Positions 37,516 to 45,136 of a stretch of 64,000 bases of DNA are shown here, piece after piece. Every line of letters starts with the position of its first letter. Position 1 is the first letter of the stretch. The translations under genes were made by a program, and so were the position numbers. The notes under the pieces were generated by a model that had not been told where the DNA came from, did no database searches, and saw nothing but the letters and a program-made list of their open reading frames with translations. The stretch is from Thalassospiraceae bacterium LMO-JJ14 (GTDB lineage Bacteria > Pseudomonadota > Alphaproteobacteria > Rhodospirillales > Casp-alpha2), in assembly GCA_021555105.2 (NCBI GenBank), contig CP134604.1:3650001-3714000 (forward strand). Direction: 5' to 3'.

Positions 37516-37550
37516 TTATCTTATATAAGCCTTCTTATCTTATGTAAGCC
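37516..37550. repeat. Tandem 16-base repeat with palindromic cores before map
   Basis: TTATCTTATATAAGCC (37516-37531) is repeated as TTATCTTATGTAAGCC (37535-37550), one mismatch, period 19 bases. The core CTTATATAAG of the first copy is a perfect palindrome and that of the second is one base off. The repeats begin 7 bases before the longer map start, between map and sfsA. Spacing near two helical turns suggests a pair of operator sites, or a duplicated -10-like element. Confidence 0.6.
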
Positions 37551-37585
37551 CTCAGGTGGTTTTTTCATACCCACCCGGCCATTTT

Positions 37586-38293
37586 TTACAATTCAAGGGG
37601 TATTTTTCGAACCACGGTGATCTCTTCGGGACTGAGTGCGCACCCATAACACACCACCTCGACACCGGCTTTCATCGCCTTGGAAAGCTCTTGCGCATAG
37701 GTCGGATCGATATCTCCGGCGACGGTAAAGACATCGCCATCCTCTCGCTGAGCCAGATAAAACATCACCGCGCGATGCCCATCGGCAACCATGTCGGAAA
37801 GCTCGACCAGATGCTTGGCGCCCCGGGAGGTCACCGCATCGGGAAATTCCAGTGGCCCGCCCTGCAGGTCCCGGCGCATCGTCGTGTTCTTAACCTCGAC
37901 GTAGCATTTCGGTTTTGCATCATCCTCGAGCAGGATATCGATACGTGAATTCTTGCCATATTTCACTTCACGGCGAAGCGACCCATAGCCTGTCAATTCA
38001 TCGACCTTGCCCGCTTCGATGGCTTCCGAAACAATCATATTGGGCAGCGAGGTATTGATGCCGACCAGCGTCTCGCCGATGCGGATCATCTCCCAGGTAT
38101 ACTTCAATTTACGGTCGGGATTCCGGGCCGGTGACAACCACACCTCGGCGCCCGGCTCGTTGACACTGAGCATTGAACCGGAATTAGCGCAATGCGCGAC
38201 GACAACGCTGCCGTCTTCAAGCTCGACATCCGTTAAAAAGCGTTTGTATCGCTTGATCAGGCGACCGCGTATCAGGGGATCGGGAAATCTCAT
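37586..38293 (-). CDS. sfsA: SfsA family DNA/RNA nuclease-like protein
   Basis: 235 residues starting MRFPDPLIRGRLIKRYKRFL. Family hallmarks are the OB-fold region VVAHCANSGSM (usually HCPNTGSM) and the restriction-endonuclease-like core SRIDILLEDDAKPKCYVEVKNTT, with Asp, Glu and Lys metal-binding residues. First named as a sugar-fermentation stimulation protein in E. coli; nuclease activity has been proposed. It leads the sfsA-map-radC run, separated from map by 76 bases that carry the twin palindromes. Confidence 0.94.
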   Translation of the reverse strand: MRFPDPLIRGRLIKRYKRFLTDVELEDGSVVVAHCANSGSMLSVNEPGAEVWLSPARNPDRKLKYTWEMIRIGETLVGINTSLPNMIVSEAIEAGKVDELTGYGSLRREVKYGKNSRIDILLEDDAKPKCYVEVKNTTMRRDLQGGPLEFPDAVTSRGAKHLVELSDMVADGHRAVMFYLAQREDGDVFTVAGDIDPTYAQELSKAMKAGVEVVCYGCALSPEEITVVRKIPLEL

Positions 38294-38347
38294 GCGGCGC
38301 TCATAACTGACGCTTGGACGGAGTGCAACCCCTGGTTATGCCTGCCC

Positions 38348-38896
38348 TCATGCCTCAAGGTCCATGCGGTCCAGAAAGCTGAACCTGAAATCACTGGAAT
38401 TGTTCGGGTGGTCCGTACGCAGAAAAAGCGATGTATCGTTCTTGATCATCAGTATTTCGCGGATCGTATTGACGACCCGGCGGTCTATATCGAAAAACCG
38501 GAAGAACTCCTCGACCAGTTCTTTTTCCCTGGAAACGACATTGCCGTCGACAATCATCGTTTCGTACATGTTCGACATGATGGAAATAATCTGCGCCGGG
38601 GACAGCGTCGCCTCGATCGACATCAGAAACTTGTCGAATTCGTACTTGGCAACATATGCGAAAGCATCCGCCGTCAGCCGCTGAATCTGTGTCGAACTTA
38701 ACTCACGGCGGCTGACGTGCTTGCCGAGTAAACTCACCAGCGAAGCCCTTTCCTCGGGCAACGCCTTTTTGTCCGCCATGACCACGTACGCTGTGCTGAC
38801 GGCAAGCGCCTGCAACGGCGACAGCTCCGGCATTCCATCCATTTTCGCTATTCCCCCGGGCTCACAGTTCGATTTTGCAAACAACTTAAGATTCAT
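38348..38896 (-). CDS. TerB-fold (DjlA-N-like) protein
   Basis: 182 residues starting at the ATG 38894-38896 (MNLKLFAKSNCEPGGIAKM); the open frame extends to a TTG at 38956. The helical body (LSPLQALAVSTAYVVMADKKALPEERASLVSLL…) has the TerB/tellurite-resistance helical-bundle pattern, ending with a less conserved tail LFLRTDHPNNSSDFRFSFLD. TerB-fold domains occur in membrane-stress and metal-response settings; the function here is unknown. It is divergent from the coiled-coil gene (about 90 bases) and lies downstream of sfsA's start region in tandem with it. A second TerB-fold gene lies at 49981-50451. Confidence 0.65.
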   Translation of the reverse strand: MNLKLFAKSNCEPGGIAKMDGMPELSPLQALAVSTAYVVMADKKALPEERASLVSLLGKHVSRRELSSTQIQRLTADAFAYVAKYEFDKFLMSIEATLSPAQIISIMSNMYETMIVDGNVVSREKELVEEFFRFFDIDRRVVNTIREILMIKNDTSLFLRTDHPNNSSDFRFSFLDRMDLEA

Positions 38897-38987
38897 TATA
38901 ATTACAACGTCGAGAAGCGACCACCAATAAGGTGTATCAGACGTAGAAGACGCCAAACAGGACCTGAACGAATATCGGGTTATTTAA

Positions 38988-39617
38988 ATGGCGTTAGAAG
39001 TTTCCTTACTCGCCAGCGCCGTGCGCCAACAGGTGCAGAGCGACCAGCGTACAGAACTTTCCCGTGCACGCCAGCGCGAGGAAGCGGTTCAGCGCGCCAA
39101 TGAAGCAGACCGACAGGCAGTTGAAAAACGTCTTGCCGATGCCACCGCCGACGACATTGACCGTGCCCGGCGTCAGCGTGAATATGCCCGCAGCGTCGCC
39201 GATGCCAAACGCTTTGATTCCTTAATCGCCCGCGACACGGAAGATGCCCGCATCGATGAGCGCATTGCCCGCGAAGAATCGGATCTTCGACAGCTTTTCG
39301 CCGACGAGCGGCTGCGCGCCAATGACCGGGACGCCGCCTACAATGCCCAGGCGCCGTTAACACCGACGACACCGCCCCCCGCGCCAACCGTCGAGGATGC
39401 GCCTGCAACGCCGCAGACACGGCAGGCCACCTTTGAGGATCTTTTAACTGGCCGGAATGAACGTCTCGCCGAGCGCGCCGCCCAGGACCGGCAGTTCATC
39501 GAGACGCAGAACAGGGATTTTTCCCGTTCCGTCCGTACCATCGAGGATTTGCAGACAAACCCGATCGCCTTACCGGAGGATCCGCCGCGCGGCTCCGTCG
39601 TCGACTTTTCCGCTTAA
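38988..39617 (+). CDS. Charged coiled-coil protein of unknown function
   Basis: 209 residues, with a highly charged helical part rich in Arg, Glu, Asp, Gln and Ala (about 10-115; RARQREEAVQRANEADRQAV, RARRQREYARSVADAKRFDS) likely to form a long coiled coil, then a Pro/Thr/Ala linker (about 120-145) and a second helical segment (LLTGRNERLAERAAQDRQFI). No signal peptide or membrane segment. I do not recognise a family. The abundance of acidic and basic residues resembles flagellar or cytoskeletal accessory proteins, but nothing nearby supports that. Its stop codon overlaps that of the convergent glycosyltransferase inside a CGCTTAAGCG palindrome. Confidence 0.7.
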   Translation: MALEVSLLASAVRQQVQSDQRTELSRARQREEAVQRANEADRQAVEKRLADATADDIDRARRQREYARSVADAKRFDSLIARDTEDARIDERIAREESDLRQLFADERLRANDRDAAYNAQAPLTPTTPPPAPTVEDAPATPQTRQATFEDLLTGRNERLAERAAQDRQFIETQNRDFSRSVRTIEDLQTNPIALPEDPPRGSVVDFSA

Positions 39618-40366
39618 GCGCGGATTTCCTGCGCCTTCAGATGTGCGACAAGCGGGTAAAGCGCCGACAGGATCGAAATGACGAGCCCGACACCCCCTTC
39701 CCTGTAACCTTTGCGCGCAACGTAGCATTTCCAGAACCGCGACAGGGCCTTTCGCGCCAGACTTCTGGTCTTCGCGGTTTCGCCCTTGCTGGCAATATCC
39801 TCGGCGCGGAGCGACGTGTTCCTGTTGAACCTCTGAAGCAGAGCGGAAACATCGGGGACGAAATTGTGATGAATGGCCTGCGTGAAATCCGCCCCCCGAC
39901 GACCCGTGAACGAGACACCTGTGTGCACCCGCTCCATCCCCCATGTCTTATGCCCTTTGCGAAACAGGCTACCTTTCAGGTCCGGCGCCAGCGCCGCCAT
40001 CCATCCGTATCTGACCCACTTGCCGCCGACTTGGTTCCGCATGCGTATGAAATGGAAATCGGCCGTGTCCGCTTGCACCGCTTGCAGGATTTCTTCAGCC
40101 AATAGTGGGTCAATCCACTCATCGGCATCGACTTCAAGTACCCACGGGCCTTTTGACGCGGCAATCCCGGCCATGCGCCGGTCTCCTTCGAGCGGCCATG
40201 CACCTTCCAGGGTCTTCGCGCTATGCTTTCCGGCGATACCCTTTGTGTCATCCGTGCAACGGTCGAGCACGACGACGATCTCATCGGCAAAGCTCAACCG
40301 CTCCAGGCAAGCATCCAGGACCGCCTCTTCGTTATGTGCGACAACAAGGGCCGTGAGCTTGCTCAT
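39614..40366 (-). CDS. Family 2 glycosyltransferase, WaaE/KdtX-like
   Basis: 250 residues. GT2 fold: LTALVVAHNEEAVLDACLERLSFADEIVVVLDRCTDDT, the metal-binding DxD in VLEVDADEWIDP (near 97), and the acceptor region KGHKTWGMERVHTGVSF. These match the WaaE/KdtX branch, which adds beta-glucose or a related sugar to lipopolysaccharide inner core. C-terminal AARKALSRFWKCYVARKGYREGG… may attach to the inner face of the membrane. It is downstream of the rpsD terminator and convergent with the coiled-coil gene (4-base overlap). Confidence 0.88.
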   Translation of the reverse strand: MSKLTALVVAHNEEAVLDACLERLSFADEIVVVLDRCTDDTKGIAGKHSAKTLEGAWPLEGDRRMAGIAASKGPWVLEVDADEWIDPLLAEEILQAVQADTADFHFIRMRNQVGGKWVRYGWMAALAPDLKGSLFRKGHKTWGMERVHTGVSFTGRRGADFTQAIHHNFVPDVSALLQRFNRNTSLRAEDIASKGETAKTRSLARKALSRFWKCYVARKGYREGGVGLVISILSALYPLVAHLKAQEIRA

Positions 40367-40422
40367 GCATTGAACCTAGCAAAAGTAAGGTCGGGACAGA
40401 CATGCAAATCCGTGGCGCAGGC

Positions 40423-40455
40423 AAAACAAAGGCCGGCATCCAGAAGATACCGGCC
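40423..40455 (-). terminator. Intrinsic terminator of rpsD
   Basis: On the minus strand GGCCGG … CCGGCC (six perfect pairs, extendable with weaker pairs to ten) is followed by TTTGTTTT. It lies about 25 bases past the rpsD stop. Confidence 0.75.
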
Positions 40456-40478
40456 CTTGAGAATGCTTTCCGAAACGA

Positions 40479-41093
40479 TCAGCGCGAATAAAATTCGATG
40501 ACCAGGTTCGGTTCCATCTGCACCGGATACGGTACGTCTTCCAATTTCGGCTGACGGACAAACGTCCCGGTCATGCGCTGGTGGTTGACTTCGACGTAAT
40601 CCGGCACTTCGCGTTCCGAGCTTTCGCTGGCCAGCAGCACGAGCGGCAGTTGGCGCGATTTTTCGCGGATTTCGATTACATCGCCTTCCTTGACCATGAA
40701 CGACGGAATGTTGACGCGCTGACCGTTCACCTTGACGTGGCCGTGGTTGATGAACTGGCGCGAGGAGAAGACGGTCGGGACGAATTTCATGCGGTAGATG
40801 ACCGCGTCCAGACGGCGTTCGAGAATGCCGATCAGGTTTTCCGAAGTGTCGCCGCGGCGGCGCACTGCTTCGGTGTAATATTTGCGGAACTGTTTTTCCG
40901 AGATGTTGCCGTAGTAGCCCTTGAGCTTCTGCTTGGCCATCAGCTGCAGCCCGAAGTCGGACGGCTTTTTGCGGCGCTGGCCGTGCTCACCGGGGCCATA
41001 ATCGCGGGTGTTGACCGGGCTTTTCGGACGGCCCCAAAGATTGACGCCAAGGCGGCGGTTAATCTTGTATTTCGACTGTACACGTTTTGTCAT
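40479..41093 (-). CDS. rpsD: 30S ribosomal protein S4
   Basis: Primary 16S-rRNA-binding protein that nucleates 30S assembly. The 204 residues begin [28 protein letters not shown], contain the [20 protein letters not shown] region, and an S4 RNA-binding domain ([39 protein letters not shown]). Normal alphaproteobacterial length. Monocistronic here: its own promoter (41211-41238) and terminator flank it, with a leader of about 110 bases. Confidence 0.99.
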   Translation of the reverse strand: MTKRVQSKYKINRRLGVNLWGRPKSPVNTRDYGPGEHGQRRKKPSDFGLQLMAKQKLKGYYGNISEKQFRKYYTEAVRRRGDTSENLIGILERRLDAVIYRMKFVPTVFSSRQFINHGHVKVNGQRVNIPSFMVKEGDVIEIREKSRQLPLVLLASESSEREVPDYVEVNHQRMTGTFVRQPKLEDVPYPVQMEPNLVIEFYSR

Positions 41094-41210
41094 TTTGGTT
41101 CTCTCTTACGTTAACCGGATGTTATAGGCCCAGTAGTCCGACCCGCTATCGCGGCGGCGGGGAATGGCGAAACAAAGCCGCCAGCCCACATTCCCGGGCA
41201 GAAGGCGCGG

Positions 41211-41238
41211 AATATAGGGAAAATCGGGGAAATGTCAA
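41211..41238 (-). promoter_or_regulatory. Strong sigma-70-type promoter of rpsD
   Basis: On the minus strand, a perfect TTGACA (41233-41238), a 16-base spacer and TATATT (41211-41216). The expected start near 41204 leaves a leader of about 110 bases before the rpsD ATG. It begins 19 bases past the ArsR-type gene stop. Confidence 0.85.
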
Positions 41239-41256
41239 AGGCTTCGGCGGATTTTT

Positions 41257-41961
41257 CTATTCAATGCCGAGCCGCTGGGTCAGCGCGTCCCGGCCGGATT
41301 CGGTCAGAACTACCTTGCGGCTGTCGGGGATCCGTTCGATCCAGCCTTTTTGCATAAAAGAATCCGCAAGCGCCGCCCCCAAAGCGCCGCCGACGTGCGG
41401 GCGGCGTTCGCTCCAATCCAGGCAGCGTCGCGCCAAATGCCGGCGCTTTTCTTTCAGGCCTTCGAAGTCGATGCCGATCTCGGCAAAGAACCCGACACCG
41501 GTAGCGGTGGCATGAAAATCCTTGTCGTCTTCGGTGACGTACCCCCGGGCCTTGAGGGCATCGGCAACGGCAACGCCGAGCACCCCCGCCAGATGGTCGT
41601 AGCACATCCGGGATTCCTTAAGTTCCAGCAGGATTTTGGACGGTTTCCTGTGGACGACCGGCTGATCCGGCAACAGATGCGCCAGCGGCTCCAACGCATC
41701 GAAGACCCGCGCATCGGCAAGGCGGTAATAGCGGTGGCGTCCCTGCTTCTCGGCGACGATCAGGTTGAGGTCGCTCATCTTCTTCAAATGCGAAGATGCC
41801 GTCTGTGCCGTAACACCTGCATGCAGCGCCAGTTCCGTCGCCGTCAATGCCTGCCCGCCAGCCAGCGCGGCCAGCATATTGGCCCGTGCGGGTACCCCGA
41901 TGACGGCGCCGATCCGAGCCGCCGCGCGCGCGTCATGTTTTTCCCAGCCATCGTTAAACAT
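41257..41961 (-). CDS. ArsR-family winged-helix regulator with C-terminal extension
   Basis: 234 residues. The N-terminal ArsR/SmtB winged helix (about 10-95) shows RIGAVIGVPARANMLAALAGGQALTATELALHAGVTAQTASSHLKKMSDLNLIVAEKQGRHRYYRL, the recognition helix included. The extra 140 residues (cysteine at ESRMCYDHLAGVLGVAVADAL, then a second winged-helix-like segment) make it about twice the usual ArsR size and may sense a ligand; the metal-binding CxC pattern is absent. ATG with AGGAG six bases upstream. It is divergent from the PEP-mutase-family gene, sharing an operator-like region, and is probably its repressor and autorepressor. Confidence 0.9.
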   Translation of the reverse strand: MFNDGWEKHDARAAARIGAVIGVPARANMLAALAGGQALTATELALHAGVTAQTASSHLKKMSDLNLIVAEKQGRHRYYRLADARVFDALEPLAHLLPDQPVVHRKPSKILLELKESRMCYDHLAGVLGVAVADALKARGYVTEDDKDFHATATGVGFFAEIGIDFEGLKEKRRHLARRCLDWSERRPHVGGALGAALADSFMQKGWIERIPDSRKVVLTESGRDALTQRLGIE

Positions 41962-41989
41962 TTGAAACTCCTATAACATCCATATTTCG

Positions 41990-42018
41990 ATCATAAGCGA
42001 AACGTTTATGCATGACAA
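41990..42018 (-). promoter_or_regulatory. Promoter of the ArsR-type gene with embedded operator dyad
   Basis: On the minus strand TTGTCA (42013-42018), a 17-base spacer and TATGAT (41990-41995): close to the sigma-70 consensus. Within it, at 41992-42010, is an inverted repeat CATAAGCGAAACGTTTATG (arms CATAA-CG / CG-TTATG). It lies between -35 and -10, the place expected for an autorepressor site, 66 bases from the divergent gene's start. Confidence 0.65.
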
Positions 42019-42076
42019 GCCTGACGGATCGCGCGATTGTCCCTTCACCCGCCACCAACCGACATGGAGTTCCGTC

Positions 42077-42904
42077 ATGCATAGAGACGATTTTCTGAAA
42101 CGCCACGCAGAAGGCCCAATGATCCGCATGCCTAACGCCTGGGACGCGGGCTCGGCACGGATCATGGAGCACGCCGGGGCGGACGCCATCGGCACCACCA
42201 GCGCCGGGATCGTCTATACAATGGCGCGCCCCGATTACGAGGGCGCGCTGAACCGGGATGAATGCCTGCGCGCACTCGAAGTGATCTGCAGCGCCGTGGA
42301 TATCCCCGTCAGCGTCGACAGCGAAGACGGATACGGCGAGACCCCGGAGGATGTCGCGGAAACGTTTCGACTGCTGATCGAAGCCGGGGCGCGCGGCGGC
42401 AGCATCGAAGATCACCACCGCACAGGCGGCGACGCCCTGATGAGCATCGGGGAAACGGTGGACCGCATTCAGGCGGCACGGCAAGCCATCGACACATCGA
42501 AGATCCCGTTTGTCCTGACGGCCCGTGCGGAATGTTTTCTGGTCCCCCATCCTGATCCGCTGAACGATAGCCTGACCCGCATCCGGGCCTATGAGGCGGC
42601 GGGGGCGGATTGCCTGTATGTGCCGGGCTTGAGGACGCGCGAACAGATCACGGCCTTGCTGGAATGCGTCAAAAAGCCCGTCAATGTGCTGGTCGGGATG
42701 CGCGGGTTCGACATCCCCCTGGAAGAGCTTGAAAAGATGGGTGTGCGGCGCATTTCGACGGGCGGCAGCGTCATGTGCGCGACGCTTGGTCTTGTCCGCG
42801 ACGCCGTCCGAAATCTGCACACCGGGAGACTCGGCTATCTCGACGGCATGATCTCACACGACGATCTGACCGGGATTTTCACCGATCAAAAGCAAAAAGG
42901 ATAA
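42077..42904 (+). CDS. Isocitrate lyase/phosphoenolpyruvate mutase family protein
   Basis: 275 residues, a TIM-barrel enzyme: MPNAWDAGSARIMEHAGADAIGTTSAG, VSVDSEDGYGETPEDVAETFRLL (metal-binding acidic residues), GGSIEDHHR and TARAECFL. Members include carboxy-vinyl-carboxyphosphonate phosphonomutase, 2-methylisocitrate lyase-like and oxaloacetate-type lyases; the typical lyase Cys motif KKCGH is missing, so the reaction cannot be assigned. The ATG at 42077 has GGAG eight bases upstream. Divergent from the ArsR-type regulator, and followed 5 bases later by the DUF1127 gene. Confidence 0.9.
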   Translation: MHRDDFLKRHAEGPMIRMPNAWDAGSARIMEHAGADAIGTTSAGIVYTMARPDYEGALNRDECLRALEVICSAVDIPVSVDSEDGYGETPEDVAETFRLLIEAGARGGSIEDHHRTGGDALMSIGETVDRIQAARQAIDTSKIPFVLTARAECFLVPHPDPLNDSLTRIRAYEAAGADCLYVPGLRTREQITALLECVKKPVNVLVGMRGFDIPLEELEKMGVRRISTGGSVMCATLGLVRDAVRNLHTGRLGYLDGMISHDDLTGIFTDQKQKG

Positions 42905-42909
42905 CGATT

Positions 42910-43068
42910 ATGCTGTTCCCGAACCTGCTCGGCACGCTTTACCTGTGGTTCATGCGCGCACGCCAGCGTCAGCAGTTAAAGCGGATGGAAGCCTGGCAAT
43001 TGCGTGATCTCGGCCTCACACACCGTGACGCCGTGCGTGAAAGCCGAAAACCGTGCTGGCGGAGCTGA
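42910..43068 (+). CDS. DUF1127 small protein
   Basis: 52 residues: LYLWFMRARQRQQLKRMEAWQLRDLGLTHRDAV, matching DUF1127 (YjiS-like), whose conserved core is R-x-L-x-x-M-x-x-LRDIG-type. Such small basic proteins include regulators of phosphate and carbon metabolism and RNA turnover in Agrobacterium and Rhodobacter; the role here is unknown. AAAGGA lies eight bases before the ATG. It starts 5 bases after the PEP-mutase-family stop, so it is probably co-transcribed. Its stop abuts that of the convergent cupin gene. Confidence 0.88.
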   Translation: MLFPNLLGTLYLWFMRARQRQQLKRMEAWQLRDLGLTHRDAVRESRKPCWRS

Positions 43069-43629
43069 TTATTCCGCGGCTGCGCGCGAAGCGAGAAATC
43101 TTTCCTCGGCCTCGGCGAAACAGCGGCGCGTGGTTTCTACGTCCCACGGGCGCTCCTTGAGGGTCTCGTGGTCCCATTCGCTGCGTGGCTCATCGGGCTC
43201 GAAGAAATCACCGCCATAAACATGGATCGCCGAGGTGAACTTGCCCAGCGGGTTGGTCACCGAATGAATAATGCTGTGGCCGAGGGTCCCGACATCGCCG
43301 GGGCCGAGTGAGTCGGCGCCGGCGGCTTCGATCACGCCATCGCCGCGCTTCCAGAAAATATTGTCCTCACGTCCATGATAAATACCGATGGCCGCGAACA
43401 TGTTGTGGTTATGCGGGATCAGCGTCATGTAGGGCGACCAGATGAAGTTGATCACCGTCAGGTCCGGCGAGCGGTGCAAAAGGTCGATCCCGGCCTTTGT
43501 CGGCTCGCCCAGTTCCTTGACGATGCCCGCCGGATCCGAGACCGCTTCCTTGACCAACTCGCGGGTGGCTGCCTGCCCTTCCTTGACGGCGGCGGCGCAA
43601 GCCTCGATGAACCCTTCTTTGCTGAACAT
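43069..43629 (-). CDS. Cupin protein resembling cysteine dioxygenase type I
   Basis: 186 residues. A double-stranded beta-helix fold: WSPYMTLIPHNHNMFAAIGIYHGREDNIFWKR holds the HxH metal ligands (near 82-84), with a third His in GHSIIHSVTNPLGKFTSAIHVYGGDFF. The order of these segments matches the thiol dioxygenase branch (cysteine dioxygenase/3-mercaptopropionate dioxygenase-like). Iron-dependent oxygenase activity is therefore plausible but not proven. ATG at 43627-43629 has GAAGGA six bases upstream; an ATG two codons earlier is too close to it. Confidence 0.78.
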   Translation of the reverse strand: MFSKEGFIEACAAAVKEGQAATRELVKEAVSDPAGIVKELGEPTKAGIDLLHRSPDLTVINFIWSPYMTLIPHNHNMFAAIGIYHGREDNIFWKRGDGVIEAAGADSLGPGDVGTLGHSIIHSVTNPLGKFTSAIHVYGGDFFEPDEPRSEWDHETLKERPWDVETTRRCFAEAEERFLASRAAAE

Positions 43630-43703
43630 GATCATTCCTTCGCATCACAAAAACCGAAAGCGAAGATATGCAGCAAACGGCGAACTGTCCAGACACCGAT
43701 ATC

Positions 43704-44258
43704 TCAGGCTTCGAGTTCGCTGTCCCAGTAAAGAAAATCCCGCCAACTTTCGTGGAGGAAATTTGGCGGGAACGAACGGCCGTTCTCTTGAAGGGTATGA
43801 CACGTAGGTCTTGCCGGCTCGCGCATCGGAAACATGCGCGCGTGTTTCGGCAATTTGTGCCCCTTGACCAGATTACAGGGTGAACAGGCCGTGACCACGT
43901 TTTCCCAAGTCGTGCGGCCGCCGCGGCAACGCGGCACCACATGATCGAACGTCAGTTCCTCGGCCGCCATGCGTCCGCCGCAGTACTGACAGGTAAAGCC
44001 GTCGCGGAGAAACACGTTGAACCGTGTGAACGCCGGGCGGCGGTTCATCGGGATGTATTCCTTGAGCGCAATCACGCTCGGCAAGGCGAACTCCTGCGAA
44101 GGAGAGCGGGCCTTCACATCATATTCGGAAACGACCGACACACGGTCCAGAAACACGGCCTTCAGGGCTTCCTGCCAGGACCAGAGCGACAGCGGAAAGT
44201 AGCTGAGCGGACGAAAGTCCGCGTTCAAAGCCAGAGCGGGATAACCGTTGATGGACAT
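43704..44258 (-). CDS. HNH endonuclease-family protein
   Basis: 184 residues: N-terminal part YPALALNADFRPLSYFPLSLWSWQEALKAVFLDRVSVV, then the HNH core CQYCGGRMAAEELTFDHVVPRCRGGRTTWENVVTACSPCN with a CxxC…CxxC zinc site and the His-Asn-His equivalents. This is the common chromosomal HNH protein of alphaproteobacteria, usually without phage or restriction genes nearby, and none is seen here. Function unproven; it may be a nicking or repair nuclease. AGGAG lies twelve bases before the ATG. Confidence 0.92.
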   Translation of the reverse strand: MSINGYPALALNADFRPLSYFPLSLWSWQEALKAVFLDRVSVVSEYDVKARSPSQEFALPSVIALKEYIPMNRRPAFTRFNVFLRDGFTCQYCGGRMAAEELTFDHVVPRCRGGRTTWENVVTACSPCNLVKGHKLPKHARMFPMREPARPTCHTLQENGRSFPPNFLHESWRDFLYWDSELEA

Positions 44259-44347
44259 CGAATACTACATCTCCTGTCCTGCGAGGAGAAGAATACACGA
44301 TATTGAAGGAATGCAAAATATTAGCGCATGAATCTTTCGTGACCCGA

Positions 44348-45043
44348 TTACCCGCCGAGGTTCTGCAGATTGACCCCGAACACATCGGCCAGAAAGAACA
44401 TCCCCGCCTTGATCCCGTCGTCATCGAGACCATGGCCGAGGCCCGGCCGCGCCAGCCCTTCGCACGGCACCCCGTTGAGGCGCAGCACCGCCAGTGCTGC
44501 GGGCATGAAGTCGAAGGGGAGAATTTCATCCGACTGTCCGTGGCATAAAAGCACCGGCGGTTTGACGGTGATTTCGTCGGTCAGGCTTTCGACATCGACC
44601 AGCATGCCGGAATAACCGAGGATGCCAGCGCAGGAATTTGCCCGCCTGAGGCCTACGTGCAGCGCCATCATCGTGCCTTGGGAAAACCCGACCAACGCCA
44701 GGTCTTTGTCCTCAAGCCCGAGGATGCCGAGTTGCTCATCGATATAGGCATTGAGGATCGGCGCAGCGGCACGCACTCCATTGTTGCGTTCCTCGTTACT
44801 GAAATCCTGTAGGGAGAACCATTGATAGCCGATCGGGCCGCCGTCGAACTGGAACGGTGCATGGGGGGATACGAACCGCGCATCCGGCAGGACTTTCTGA
44901 AAAAACGGCGCCAGCCCCAGAAGATCATCGCCGTCAGACCCGACACCGTGACACATGATCACCAACTGCTTCGGCGTACGGCCGCCGAGCGGCTCCAGGG
45001 TCGGGCCAGTCAGTTTCGGGAGTTCAGGGGTCTCGTCGCTCAT
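44348..45043 (-). CDS. Carboxylesterase/phospholipase-like alpha/beta hydrolase
   Basis: 231 residues of the LYPLA/carboxylesterase family. Catalytic Ser in LVGFSQGTMMAL (near 118), Asp in CHGQSDEILPF and His in GLGHGLDDDGI. The start KQLVIMCHGVGSDGDDLLGLAPFFQKVLP carries the oxyanion loop (HGVGS). Such enzymes hydrolyse short-chain esters or lysophospholipids. ATG with AGGAG nine bases upstream. Divergent from gluQRS across about 90 bases. Confidence 0.93.
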   Translation of the reverse strand: MSDETPELPKLTGPTLEPLGGRTPKQLVIMCHGVGSDGDDLLGLAPFFQKVLPDARFVSPHAPFQFDGGPIGYQWFSLQDFSNEERNNGVRAAAPILNAYIDEQLGILGLEDKDLALVGFSQGTMMALHVGLRRANSCAGILGYSGMLVDVESLTDEITVKPPVLLCHGQSDEILPFDFMPAALAVLRLNGVPCEGLARPGLGHGLDDDGIKAGMFFLADVFGVNLQNLGG

Positions 45044-45136
45044 ACTTGCATGCTCCTAGGGTCCGGGTGCACAAGTGGTAGCGCATAAAGATCGTTATTG
45101 CCACCCGTCCACTGCGTCAAAGGCCGCATCGAGATC

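Noticed and set aside
38348-39617. TerB genes as part of a ter stress/phage-resistance operon
   Set aside because: No terA, terC, terD or terZ-like gene is present near either TerB-fold gene.
43704-44258. HNH endonuclease as part of a defence or mobile element
   Set aside because: Neighbours are ordinary metabolic genes; this HNH type is a common chromosomal protein in alphaproteobacteria. No methylase, toxin or phage gene is nearby.
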